Source: Streptomyces sp. yr375 (GTDB taxonomy: Bacteria; Actinomycetota; Actinomycetes; Streptomycetales; Streptomycetaceae). Taken from it: 64,000 bases of DNA. The position numbers and the translations under genes are program-made. Location: positions 1-64,000 of the forward strand of contig NZ_FOFF01000041.1 in assembly GCF_900110755.1 (NCBI RefSeq), given 5' to 3'. The stretch's first letter is position 1; each line of letters begins with the position of its first letter. The notes under the pieces were generated by a model. It was not told the origin of the DNA. It ran no database searches and saw nothing but the letters and a program-made list of their open reading frames with translations. Shown here piece by piece: positions 26,870-34,438 of this stretch.

Positions 26870-28048
26870 GTGAATGAGTCGACATTTTCTCCCGGGGGTG
26901 GTCATCCAGGAATGCTTACGCGGGGCGCGGGTTCCGCGGGGCTCGAGGCTGTCGGCTCCGTCGCTGTCCGAACCTTCGCAGCCCATCAGAGCCAGACCAG
27001 CCCCCTACTGGCTCAGACAGCACCCCAGAGCATGGATGGCCATCACGTGAACGCCATGGCCGGCGACGGAAGTGGCGCGCCCCACAACCACTTCGCCGAC
27101 TACGACGAACTGCCCGACGGGCATTTCTACGACCCCGATGCCGAGTACGAGCCGGACCCGGAGTACGCGGCCACGCTCGCGCCCGACGCGGCCCGACAGC
27201 GCCGTGAGCGCGTCGGTCCGACCGGACGCCCGCTGCCGTACTTCCCGATCCCGGGCCCGCTGACCCAGCACGGCCCCGCGACGATCATCGCGATGTGCAA
27301 CCAGAAGGGCGGCGTGGGCAAGACCACGTCGACCATCAACCTGGGTGCCGCGCTCGCGGAGTACGGCCGCCGCGTGCTGCTCGTGGACTTCGACCCGCAG
27401 GGCGCGCTGTCGGTCGGTCTCGGCGTCAATCCGATGGAGCTCGACCTCACCGTCTACAACCTGCTCATGGAGCGGGGCATGGCGGCGGACGAGGTGCTCC
27501 TGAAGACGGCGGTCCCCAACATGGACCTGCTGCCCAGCAACATCGACCTGTCGGCGGCCGAGGTCCAGTTGGTCTCCGAGGTCGCGCGCGAGTCCACGCT
27601 CCAGCGTGCGCTCAAGCCGTTGCTGCCCGACTACGACTACATCGTCATCGACTGTCAGCCCTCGCTCGGTCTGCTCACGGTCAACGCCCTCACGGCGGCG
27701 CACAAGGTGATCGTGCCGCTGGAGTGCGAGTTCTTCGCCCTGCGAGGCGTGGCACTGCTGACCGAGACCATCGAGAAGGTCCAGGAGCGGCTGAACCCGG
27801 AGCTGGAGCTCGACGGGATCCTCGCCACGATGTACGACTCGCGCACCGTGCACAGCCGTGAGGTGCTCGCGCGGGTGGTCGAGGCGTTCGACGACCACGT
27901 CTACCACACGGTCATCGGGCGCACGGTCCGCTTCCCGGAGACCACGGTCGCCGGTGAGCCGATCACCACGTACGCCTCCAACTCAGTGGGCGCCGCCGCC
28001 TACCGTCAGCTCGCCAGGGAGGTGCTCGCCCGGTGTCCCGCCGAGTGA
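26870..28048 (+). CDS. ParA-family ATPase with a long N-terminal extension
   Basis: A 392-residue protein. Residues 1-135 are a Gly/His/Asp-rich extension (HNHFADYDELPDGHFYDPDAEYEPDPEYAA) not found in minimal ParA/Soj. The MinD/ParA fold follows: deviant Walker A CNQKGGVGKTTSTINLG at about 143-159, Walker A' VDFDPQGALSVGLG, and Walker B YIVIDCQPSLGLLTVNAL. The GTG at 26870 is preceded by the very strong site AAGGAGGT. This is an orphan ParA with no adjacent parB or parS; a ribbon-helix-helix-like protein follows with a 16-base overlap, then scpAB. A role in chromosome organisation is inferred from context. Confidence 0.93.
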   Translation: MNESTFSPGGGHPGMLTRGAGSAGLEAVGSVAVRTFAAHQSQTSPLLAQTAPQSMDGHHVNAMAGDGSGAPHNHFADYDELPDGHFYDPDAEYEPDPEYAATLAPDAARQRRERVGPTGRPLPYFPIPGPLTQHGPATIIAMCNQKGGVGKTTSTINLGAALAEYGRRVLLVDFDPQGALSVGLGVNPMELDLTVYNLLMERGMAADEVLLKTAVPNMDLLPSNIDLSAAEVQLVSEVARESTLQRALKPLLPDYDYIVIDCQPSLGLLTVNALTAAHKVIVPLECEFFALRGVALLTETIEKVQERLNPELELDGILATMYDSRTVHSREVLARVVEAFDDHVYHTVIGRTVRFPETTVAGEPITTYASNSVGAAAYRQLAREVLARCPAE

Positions 28049-28620
28049 GTCTGCCGGGGGCCGACGAACTCTTCCGTACGACAGGGGGAATGGCGCTTCA
28101 GCCGTCCGCGGCCCGGCGCTCCGCCAATGGCGACGCCCGGGTGCCCGGGCCGGCCGGCGAGAGCGACGGCGCGGCGGCCGGCGGTGCGCAGGACGCGCCG
28201 CAGGCCGTGCCAGCCCAGGGCGGCGACGGCGAGGGCGCCGAGCACGCGGCGGCCGAGGCGGGTCAGACCGCCGCCGGGGAGTCCCGCACCAGGGGCGCCG
28301 TCGGGGAGCGCCCGGAGCGCCGTCAGGGCGTGCAGGAAGGTTCTGCCGCGGACGGCTCGGGCGAGGCCCCGTCGCGCAAGCGCGGCCGGGCCCCGTCCCG
28401 TCGGCCCAGCGGCCGGGAGCGGCACGACGAGAAGATCACTGTCTATGTCTCCGCCGAGGAGCTCATGGACCTGGAGCACGCCCGGCTGGTGCTCCGTGGC
28501 GAGCACGGGCTGGCGGTGGACCGGGGGCGCATCGTCCGCGAGGCGGTCGCCGTGGTCCTCGCCGACCTGGAGAGCCGCGGCGAGGCGAGCATCCTCGTAC
28601 GACGACTGCGCGGGCGCTAG
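28033..28620 (+). CDS. Ribbon-helix-helix-like partner of ParA
   Basis: A 195-residue protein. Residues 1 to about 130 are a low-complexity Ala/Gly/Glu/Arg linker. The C-terminal 60 residues form one small domain: EKITVYVSAEELMDLEHARLVLRGEHGL, then VDRGRIVREAVAVVLADLESRGEAS. This fits a beta strand followed by two helices, the CopG/ParG ribbon-helix-helix pattern. Small DNA-binding partners of this fold accompany some plasmid ParA proteins. The start GTG 28033 overlaps parA by 16 bases; GTG 28045 with a four-base GTGA overlap is equally plausible. The fold call is by eye, so confidence in function is moderate. Confidence 0.75.
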   Translation: MSRRVSLPGADELFRTTGGMALQPSAARRSANGDARVPGPAGESDGAAAGGAQDAPQAVPAQGGDGEGAEHAAAEAGQTAAGESRTRGAVGERPERRQGVQEGSAADGSGEAPSRKRGRAPSRRPSGRERHDEKITVYVSAEELMDLEHARLVLRGEHGLAVDRGRIVREAVAVVLADLESRGEASILVRRLRGR

Positions 28621-28638
28621 CGGTAGCCTGCGGGGGCC

Positions 28639-29676
28639 ATGACCTCGAACGACGTCCCAGCCCCCGGCCCCGCCCCGGTCCCCGGCCCCGGCACGGCAGC
28701 CGGACGCCGGCGCGCGCTGGGGCGGGGGCCGGGGGCGGCACCCGATCCGCCGCCTCCGGAACCCGCCGGGGAAACCCTGGAGGACGTCCCTGAGAACATC
28801 CCCGGGGACATCCCTGCGAGTGTCCCTGAGGACGTCCCCGACGGTGTCTTCAAGGTGCGGCTCGCCAACTTCGAGGGCCCTTTCGATCTGCTGCTCCAGC
28901 TCATCTCCAAGCACAAGCTGGACGTCACCGAGGTCGCGCTGTCGAAGGTCACCGACGAGTTCATGGCGCACATCCGGGCGATGGGCCCGGACTGGGACCT
29001 CGACCAGACGACCGAGTTCCTGGTCGTGGCCGCCACGCTGCTCGATCTGAAGGCGGCCCGGCTGCTGCCCGCCGCCGAGATCGAGGACGAGGCCGACCTC
29101 GCGCTGCTGGAGGCCCGGGACCTGCTGTTCGCCCGGCTCCTCCAGTACCGGGCCTACAAGCAGGTCGCCGACGTCTTCACGCACCGGCTGGAGCGCGAGG
29201 CCCGCCGCTACCCCCGTACCGTCGGCCTCGAACCGCACCACGCCGAGCTGCTGCCCGAGGTGGTCATCAGCATCGGCGCGGAAGGCTTCGCGAGGCTCGC
29301 GGTCAAGGCGATGCAGCCCCGGGCCGCGCCGCAGGTGTACGTCGACCACATCCACGCGCCGCTGGTGAGCGTGCGGGAGCAGGCCGGGATCGTCGTCGCG
29401 CGGCTGCGGGAGCTGGGGGAGGCGAGCTTCCGGGTGCTCGTCCAGGACACCGACGACACCCTCACCGTCGTCGCCAGGTTCCTGGCGCTGCTGGAGCTGT
29501 ACCGGGAGAAGGCCGTCGCGCTCGACCAGGAGACCGCGCTCGGGGAGCTGCTGGTGCGCTGGACCGGCGGGGACGGGGACGCGCAGCCGACGGTCACGGA
29601 CGAGTTCGACCGGCCGCCCGAGCCGCCCGAGGAGCCCGAGCAGCCCGGGAAGTCCGGAGAGGAGAAGAACACGTGA
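28639..29676 (+). CDS. scpA: Segregation and condensation protein A (kleisin)
   Basis: A 345-residue kleisin of the SMC-ScpAB condensin. The family core starts FKVRLANFEGPFDLLLQLISKHKLDVTEVALSKVTDEF at about 73-110, then FLVVAATLLDLKAARLLP, and ends with the SMC-binding winged helix (TLTVVARFLALLELYREKAVALDQE). Unlike most ScpA it carries a Pro-rich N-terminal tail of about 70 residues containing the repeat DVPENIPGDIPASVPEDVP, and a Pro/Glu C-terminal tail. It follows the RHH-like gene by 18 bases and overlaps scpB by four (GTGA). Confidence 0.95.
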   Translation: MTSNDVPAPGPAPVPGPGTAAGRRRALGRGPGAAPDPPPPEPAGETLEDVPENIPGDIPASVPEDVPDGVFKVRLANFEGPFDLLLQLISKHKLDVTEVALSKVTDEFMAHIRAMGPDWDLDQTTEFLVVAATLLDLKAARLLPAAEIEDEADLALLEARDLLFARLLQYRAYKQVADVFTHRLEREARRYPRTVGLEPHHAELLPEVVISIGAEGFARLAVKAMQPRAAPQVYVDHIHAPLVSVREQAGIVVARLRELGEASFRVLVQDTDDTLTVVARFLALLELYREKAVALDQETALGELLVRWTGGDGDAQPTVTDEFDRPPEPPEEPEQPGKSGEEKNT

Positions 29677-30320
29677 GTGGCGTGCGTGGTGTGAGTGAGG
29701 AGAGCGTCGCCGGGCTCGATCTCAAGCCGGCGCTGGAGGCCGTCCTGATGGTCGTCGACGAGCCCGCGACCGAGGAGCACCTCGCGAAGATCCTCCAGCG
29801 GCCCCGCCGGCAGGTCGCCGGCGCGCTGCGCGAGCTGGCCGACGAGTACACCGCGCAGGGGCGCGGCTTCGAGCTCAGGCTCGTCGCGGGCGGCTGGCGG
29901 TTCTACACGCGGCCCGAGTACGCGGCGGCCGTCGAGGGCTTCGTCCTGGACGGGCAGCAGGCCCGGCTCACCCAGGCGGCGCTGGAGACCCTGGCGGTCG
30001 TCGCGTACCGCCAGCCGGTCAGCCGCAGCAGGGTCTCCGTGGTGCGCGGAGTCAACTGTGACGGTGTCATGCGCACGCTGCTCCAGCGGGGTCTGGTCGA
30101 GGAGGCGGGCGCGGAACCCGAAACAGGTGCGATCCTGTACAGGACGACGAACTACTTTCTGGAGCGGATGGGCCTGCGCGGCCTGGACGAGCTCCCGGAG
30201 CTCGCGCCCTTTCTCCCCGAGGCGGAGGCGATCGAGGCCGAGACGCTGGAAGGGGTCCCGTCGTTCGATCCGGACGCACCGGACGCAGATGCAGACGACA
30301 CGACGACGACGGAACTTTGA
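29673..30320 (+). CDS. scpB: Segregation and condensation protein B
   Basis: A 215-residue winged-helix protein that dimerises and binds ScpA. Core motifs are LKPALEAVLMVVDEPATEEHLAKIL, ELRLVAGGWRFYTRPEYAAAVEGF, and the highly conserved LTQAALETLAVVAYRQPVSRSRVSVVRGVNCDGVMRTLLQRGLVEEAG. The C-terminal 40 residues are acidic. The start GTG 29673 overlaps the scpA stop and has GGAGAGGAG just upstream. Its stop overlaps the next start (TGATG). Confidence 0.95.
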   Translation: MSGVRGVSEESVAGLDLKPALEAVLMVVDEPATEEHLAKILQRPRRQVAGALRELADEYTAQGRGFELRLVAGGWRFYTRPEYAAAVEGFVLDGQQARLTQAALETLAVVAYRQPVSRSRVSVVRGVNCDGVMRTLLQRGLVEEAGAEPETGAILYRTTNYFLERMGLRGLDELPELAPFLPEAEAIEAETLEGVPSFDPDAPDADADDTTTTEL

Positions 30321-31498
30321 TGCGAAGCAGTGGCAGTGGTAGCGGCAGTGGCAGGAACAGCGGGCGCGGCAAGCCCCGGGGAACCGGTGGGGGCGCTGGC
30401 CCCCGCGGGACCGGCGGTGGCGGCAACTCCCGCGGGACCGGTGCCGGCGGCAACTCCCGTGGGAGCGGCTCCCAGCCGACGGGCGGGGGCGGGCGCGACC
30501 GCGACGACAGGCCGAAGCGCGCCGGCAAGCCCCGTCCCGAGGAGCGCCGCTACGACGTAGGGCCGGGCGGGAACCACGAGGGCCCCAAGTCCGGGCGCGG
30601 CGCTTCCGCGCGCGGCGGCGCCAAGGGCGGGCCCAAGCAGAGCCAGGGCACCGGCCGCGGCCGTTCGGTTCCGGCGACCTCCCGTGAGTACGAGGCGCGG
30701 GCCGAGGAGCGCAACCGCGAGCGGTACGCGGGCAAGAAGGACGTCAAGCTGCCCAGGACCTTCCCGGGCGCGGAGCAGGAGGGCGAGCGGCTGCAGAAGA
30801 TCCTCGCGCGCGCGGGCTACGGCTCCCGGCGGTCCTGCGAGGAGCTGATCGAGCAGGCGCGGGTCGAGGTCAACGGCGAGATCGTGCTCGAGCAGGGCAA
30901 GCGCGTCGACCCGGAGACGGACGAGGTCAAGGTCGACGGTCTGACCGTCGCGACCCAGTCGTACCAGTTCTTCTCGCTGAACAAGCCGGCCGGTGTCGTC
31001 TCCACGATGGAGGACAACGAGGGCCGGCAGTGCCTCGGCGACTACGTGACCAACCGTGAGACGCGGCTGTTCCACGTGGGCCGGCTCGACACCGAGACCG
31101 AGGGCGTCATCCTGCTCACCAACCACGGCGAGCTGGCGCACCGGCTGACCCACCCCAAGTACGGCGTGAAGAAGGTCTACCTCGCGCACATCGTGGGCCC
31201 GATCCCGCGCGACCTGGGCAAGCAGCTCAAGGACGGCATCCAGTTGGAGGACGGGTACGCGAAGGCGGACCACTTCCGGGTCGTCGAGCAGACCGGCAAG
31301 AACTACCTGGTCGAGGTCACCCTGCACGAGGGCCGCAAGCACATCGTGCGCCGGATGCTGGCCGAGGCCGGCTTCCCGGTCGACAAGCTGGTGCGCGTCT
31401 CCTTCGGCCCGATCACCCTGGGCGACCAGAAGTCGGGCTGGCTGCGCCGCCTGTCCAACACCGAGGTCGGCATGCTGATGCAGGAAGTCGACCTCTAG
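30320..31498 (+). CDS. Ribosomal large-subunit pseudouridine synthase (RsuA/RluB family)
   Basis: A 392-residue enzyme. Residues 1 to about 150 are a basic, disordered Gly/Ser/Arg tail (SGSGSGRNSGRGKPRGTGGG onward). The S4 domain follows (ERLQKILARAGYGSRRSCEELIEQARVEVNG, about 158-190). The catalytic domain carries the motif HVGRLDTETEGVILLTNHGELAHRL with the catalytic Asp, and LHEGRKHIVRRMLAEAGFPV near the end. Location after scpB is conserved in Gram-positives. The tail probably adds nonspecific RNA affinity. The ATG at 30320 overlaps the scpB stop; TTG 30317 precedes it in frame. Confidence 0.94.
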   Translation: MRSSGSGSGSGRNSGRGKPRGTGGGAGPRGTGGGGNSRGTGAGGNSRGSGSQPTGGGGRDRDDRPKRAGKPRPEERRYDVGPGGNHEGPKSGRGASARGGAKGGPKQSQGTGRGRSVPATSREYEARAEERNRERYAGKKDVKLPRTFPGAEQEGERLQKILARAGYGSRRSCEELIEQARVEVNGEIVLEQGKRVDPETDEVKVDGLTVATQSYQFFSLNKPAGVVSTMEDNEGRQCLGDYVTNRETRLFHVGRLDTETEGVILLTNHGELAHRLTHPKYGVKKVYLAHIVGPIPRDLGKQLKDGIQLEDGYAKADHFRVVEQTGKNYLVEVTLHEGRKHIVRRMLAEAGFPVDKLVRVSFGPITLGDQKSGWLRRLSNTEVGMLMQEVDL

Positions 31499-31556
31499 GG
31501 ATGCGGGATTCCTGATCTTTAGGGATTCCTGAGGATCCGAGGGCTTGTGCGCGACG

Positions 31557-31597
31557 CACCCCCTTTTTATAGTCGTGATGACTATAAAGAGGGGGTG
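31557..31597 (+). promoter_or_regulatory. 41-bp palindromic operator before the NrtR-like gene
   Basis: CACCCCCTTTTTATAGTC (31557-31574) and GACTATAAAGAGGGGGTG (31580-31597) are inverted copies matching at 17 of 18 positions, with the spacer GTGAT. The core TATAGTC-N5-GACTATA is AT-rich in a GC-rich genome. The right arm contains the ribosome-binding site (GAGGGGG) of the gene at 31604, so binding would block the transcript start and its RNA hairpin could mask the site. Autoregulation by the adjacent regulator is the simplest reading. Confidence 0.82.
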
Positions 31598-31603
31598 TTC
31601 GTC

Positions 31604-32338
31604 ATGTGGGGCCACGGCAACGACGCCTACGACAAGCATGCCTACGAGCCCTTCGCCGTCACCGTCGACCTCGCCGTCCTCACGCTGCGCGCGGGCGCCC
31701 TGCACGTGCTGCTCATCGAGCGCGGCCACGAGCCGTACGCCGGACACTGGGCGCTGCCCGGGGGCTTCGTCCTGCCGGACGAGTCCGCGGAGACGGCCGC
31801 CCGGCGCGAACTCGCCGAGGAGACCGGCCTGAAGGACGTCTCCGGGCTCCACCTGGAGCAGTTGCGCACCTACAGCGAGCCCGACCGCGACCCCCGGATG
31901 CGGGTCGTGTCCGTCGCCTTCGCCGCCCTGCTGCCCGACGCCCCCGAGCCGACCGGCGGCGGCGACGTGGCGCAGGCGCGCTGGCTGCCGTACGACGGGG
32001 TCGAGCCGCTCGCCTTCGACCACGACCGGATCCTGGCCGACGCCCACGACCGGGTCGGCGCCAAGTTCGAGCGCACCGGCCTCGCGACCGCGTTCTGCCC
32101 GCCGGAGTTCACCCTCGGGGAGCTCCAGCAGGTCTACGAGTCGGTGTGGGGGACCGCGCTCGACCGCCCCAACTTCCGGCGCAAGGTGCTCGCCACCCCC
32201 GGCTTCGTCGAACCCGTGCCCGGCGCCGCCCGGCTGACCGGCGGCCGCGGCAAACCCGCCGCCCTCTACCGCGCGGGCACCGCCACCACACTCCACCCGC
32301 CCCTGCTGCGACCGCCCCCGGAAGGACGCCCCGCATGA
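31604..32338 (+). CDS. NrtR-type Nudix transcriptional regulator
   Basis: A 244-residue protein with an N-terminal Nudix-fold domain and a C-terminal winged helix. The Nudix box is GGFVLPDESAETAARRELAEETGL at about 51-74. The winged helix is FTLGELQQVYESVWGTALDRPNFRRKVLATPGFVEPV at about 168-205. This is the architecture of NrtR, which uses ADP-ribose-type ligands to control NAD genes; the box keeps the RELxEE residues, so hydrolase activity is not excluded. I chose ATG 31604, just after the palindrome and with GAGGGGG upstream; a GTG at 31547 would place the operator inside the gene. It overlaps the next gene by ATGA. Confidence 0.88.
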   Translation: MWGHGNDAYDKHAYEPFAVTVDLAVLTLRAGALHVLLIERGHEPYAGHWALPGGFVLPDESAETAARRELAEETGLKDVSGLHLEQLRTYSEPDRDPRMRVVSVAFAALLPDAPEPTGGGDVAQARWLPYDGVEPLAFDHDRILADAHDRVGAKFERTGLATAFCPPEFTLGELQQVYESVWGTALDRPNFRRKVLATPGFVEPVPGAARLTGGRGKPAALYRAGTATTLHPPLLRPPPEGRPA

Positions 32339-33360
32339 CCACCTCGACCACCGCCGTCCGCAAGCGCGCCACCGGCTCCCTGCTGGGGCTCGCGCTGGGG
32401 GACGCGCTCGGGTTTCCGACCGAGTTCAACGACGTCCCGTCGATCCTCGCCAAGTGCGGGCCGTGGCGCGAGATGGAACTGCCCACGCGCGCCTTCGTCT
32501 CCGACGACACGCAGATGACCCTCGCGGTGGGGCGGGCCATGCGCACCGCCATGGACCGGGGGCTGCTCACCCCCGAGGGCATGGCGCAGCCGCTGCGCAA
32601 GGAGTTCGTCGACTGGAACCGCTCGCCCGACAACAACCGGGCCCCGGGCCAGACCTGCCTGACCGCCTGCGACCTCCTCGAGGACGACAAACGCCGGTGG
32701 CAGGACGCCAGCCAGATCGGCTCCAAGGGCTGCGGCGCCAACATGCGCGTCGCGCCGCTGGGCCTCGCCCCCGGGCTCAGCGACGAGCAGCGCGCCGGGG
32801 CCGCCCAGCTCCAGTCCGCCCTCACCCACGGCCACCCCACCGCGCTCGCCGCCTCCGACCTCACCGCCCACGCCGTACGGCTGCTCACCCAGGGCGCCGA
32901 CCCGGCCGCGCTGGTCGGGCTGCTGCGCACGTACGCCCTCGACAACCGCACCCACTACCACCACCGCTGGCTCGGCGACCTGTGGACCGGCAGCCAGGAC
33001 CCCGACCCGGAGCACTTCATGGCGCGCGGCTGGGACGACTGCCTGGGCGTGCTGGACCGGCTCGAGGAGGCGCTGCGCGACCCGTCGCCCGAGACCGACC
33101 CGTGCCTGGCGACGGGGGCGGGGTGGATCGCCGAGGAGGCCATGGCCTCCGGCCTGCTGTGCTTCCTGCTCTTCCCCGACGAACCGGTGACCGTGCTGCG
33201 CCGGGCCGCCTGCTCGTCGGGGGACTCCGACTCCATCGCCTGTCTGGCGGGCGCGTTCGCGGGCGCGTACGCCGGGGCGGACGCCTGGCCGACCGCGTGG
33301 GCCGACCGGATCGAGTACCAGGGGGAACTGGTGACGCTCGGGGCGCTCTGGGACCAGTGA
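32335..33360 (+). CDS. ADP-ribosylglycohydrolase (DraG/ARH family)
   Basis: A 341-residue enzyme that removes ADP-ribose from proteins or small acceptors using Mg ions. The family landmarks are GSLLGLALGDALGFPTEF at about 14-31, the metal site SDDTQMTLAVGRA at about 54-66, KGCGANMRVAPLGL at about 130, and SSGDSDSIACLAGAFAGAY near 295-313. It overlaps the NrtR-like gene by four bases, so both are expressed together. The pair links an ADP-ribose-sensing regulator to an ADP-ribose-releasing enzyme. The stop lies in a hairpin with the convergent Rieske gene. Confidence 0.92.
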   Translation: MTTSTTAVRKRATGSLLGLALGDALGFPTEFNDVPSILAKCGPWREMELPTRAFVSDDTQMTLAVGRAMRTAMDRGLLTPEGMAQPLRKEFVDWNRSPDNNRAPGQTCLTACDLLEDDKRRWQDASQIGSKGCGANMRVAPLGLAPGLSDEQRAGAAQLQSALTHGHPTALAASDLTAHAVRLLTQGADPAALVGLLRTYALDNRTHYHHRWLGDLWTGSQDPDPEHFMARGWDDCLGVLDRLEEALRDPSPETDPCLATGAGWIAEEAMASGLLCFLLFPDEPVTVLRRAACSSGDSDSIACLAGAFAGAYAGADAWPTAWADRIEYQGELVTLGALWDQ

Positions 33361-33406
33361 GCCGCTGATCCGTCGGGGTCGGCACATCGGTGACGGGGGC
33401 GGCTCA
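33358..33406 (+). terminator. Possible convergent hairpin
   Basis: TGAGCCGC (33358-33365) and GCGGCTCA (33399-33406) are perfect eight-base inverted arms that include the stop codons of the two convergent genes. The 33-base loop makes it weak as a terminator. Confidence 0.35.
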
Positions 33407-33826
33407 GGTCAGTTTGATCGTGCTGCCCTCGACGGTGATCTGCTTCGCGGGCAGCGGCTTGGGCGCCGGGCCGTGGGCCACCGAGCCGTCGGCGATGTGG
33501 TACTTGCTGCCGTGGCAGGGGCAGTCGATGGTGCCGTCGGCGACGCTGCCGACCGTGCAGCCCAGGTGCGTGCAGATCGCCGAGAACGCCTTGAAGTCGT
33601 CCTTGGTCGGCTGGGTGACGACGACCTTCTCGGCCCCGAAGATCTTGCCTCCGCCCAAGGGGATGTCGGTCGTCTTCGCCAGCTCCTGGCCGGCCGCGGC
33701 CGACTTCTCGGACGAGGACGAGGACGACGAGTTGTTGTCGCCGTAGTTGCTGCAGGCCGCCGTGAGCGCCGCTGCCGCGCCGCCCGTCGCCAGGAGAACC
33801 GTGCGCCGTGTCGCGGGGAGAGTCAT
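33404..33826 (-). CDS. Rieske [2Fe-2S] lipoprotein
   Basis: A 140-residue exported iron-sulfur protein. The N-terminus MTLPATRRTVLLATGGAAAALTAAC has a twin-arginine pair, a hydrophobic stretch and a probable lipobox Cys, then a Ser-rich spacer (SSSSSSSEKS). The Rieske cluster ligands are in CTHLGC and CPCHGS. It is far shorter than the QcrA Rieske subunit of cytochrome bc and belongs to the small stand-alone Rieske group. Its ATG overlaps the stop of the membrane gene upstream (ATGA on the minus strand), so that protein is the likely electron partner. Confidence 0.93.
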   Translation of the reverse strand: MTLPATRRTVLLATGGAAAALTAACSNYGDNNSSSSSSSEKSAAAGQELAKTTDIPLGGGKIFGAEKVVVTQPTKDDFKAFSAICTHLGCTVGSVADGTIDCPCHGSKYHIADGSVAHGPAPKPLPAKQITVEGSTIKLT

Positions 33827-34407
33827 GTCGTCACTCCGAAAGTGCGGAAGAACCAGAAGGCCGAGGTCAGCCAGATGATCGTGAGCGTGGCGAAGACGAG
33901 TCCGCCGACGATCGGCAGCAGCCAGCCGGGGAGTCGCTCCGAGCGGAGCAGCAGCATCTTGGCACTGAAGGCGCCGAAGAAGAAGCAACCCAGGACGGAG
34001 TGCCACAAAACACGCGTTTCATATGTCTGATAGCCAAGCGCGTACAGGCAGTGCACCGCAACCGGGACGGCGATCAGAAACGCCGCGCGGCCCGACCAGC
34101 GGTGCAGCGTGCCCGACCAGGCGGGGCCCGGCAGCTTCCCGTAGAGCATCAGCGCCGAGACGACCTGGACCAGGGCGAAGAAGATCGCGGCCGTCGCCAG
34201 CCACGACTTCACCGCGCCCGTACTGCTGAAGCCGGCCAGGTTGAACGCCGTCCCGGCCGGGTCGTGGACCTTGCCGTACGCGCCGAGGGCGACGGCGACC
34301 GCGGCGGCGACGAGCGCCGGGACCAGGTAGCGGGCGGGGTGCGGGCCGCGCCGCGCGGGCTCGGGGGCGGGGAAACCCTGGGTGGCGGCGTTCGGGTCCA
34401 CGGTCAT
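33823..34407 (-). CDS. DUF6529-like multi-helix membrane protein
   Basis: A 194-residue protein with five likely membrane helices: YLVPALVAAAVAVALGAYG, LATAAIFFALVQVVSALML, AAFLIAVPVAVHCLYALGY, VLGCFFFGAFSAKMLLL and PIVGGLVFATLTIIWLTSAFWFF. Histidines in LHRWSGR, VHCLYALGY and LWHSVLG fall at helix ends, reminiscent of b-type haem ligands in cytochrome b561/ferric-reductase-like proteins. Haem binding is inference. It is translationally coupled to the Rieske gene and 31 bases downstream of an anchored extracytoplasmic protein gene. Confidence 0.8.
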   Translation of the reverse strand: MTVDPNAATQGFPAPEPARRGPHPARYLVPALVAAAVAVALGAYGKVHDPAGTAFNLAGFSSTGAVKSWLATAAIFFALVQVVSALMLYGKLPGPAWSGTLHRWSGRAAFLIAVPVAVHCLYALGYQTYETRVLWHSVLGCFFFGAFSAKMLLLRSERLPGWLLPIVGGLVFATLTIIWLTSAFWFFRTFGVTT

Positions 34408-34438
34408 GACAGCTCCCTGCTCGAAGGGGGTCAGGGGG

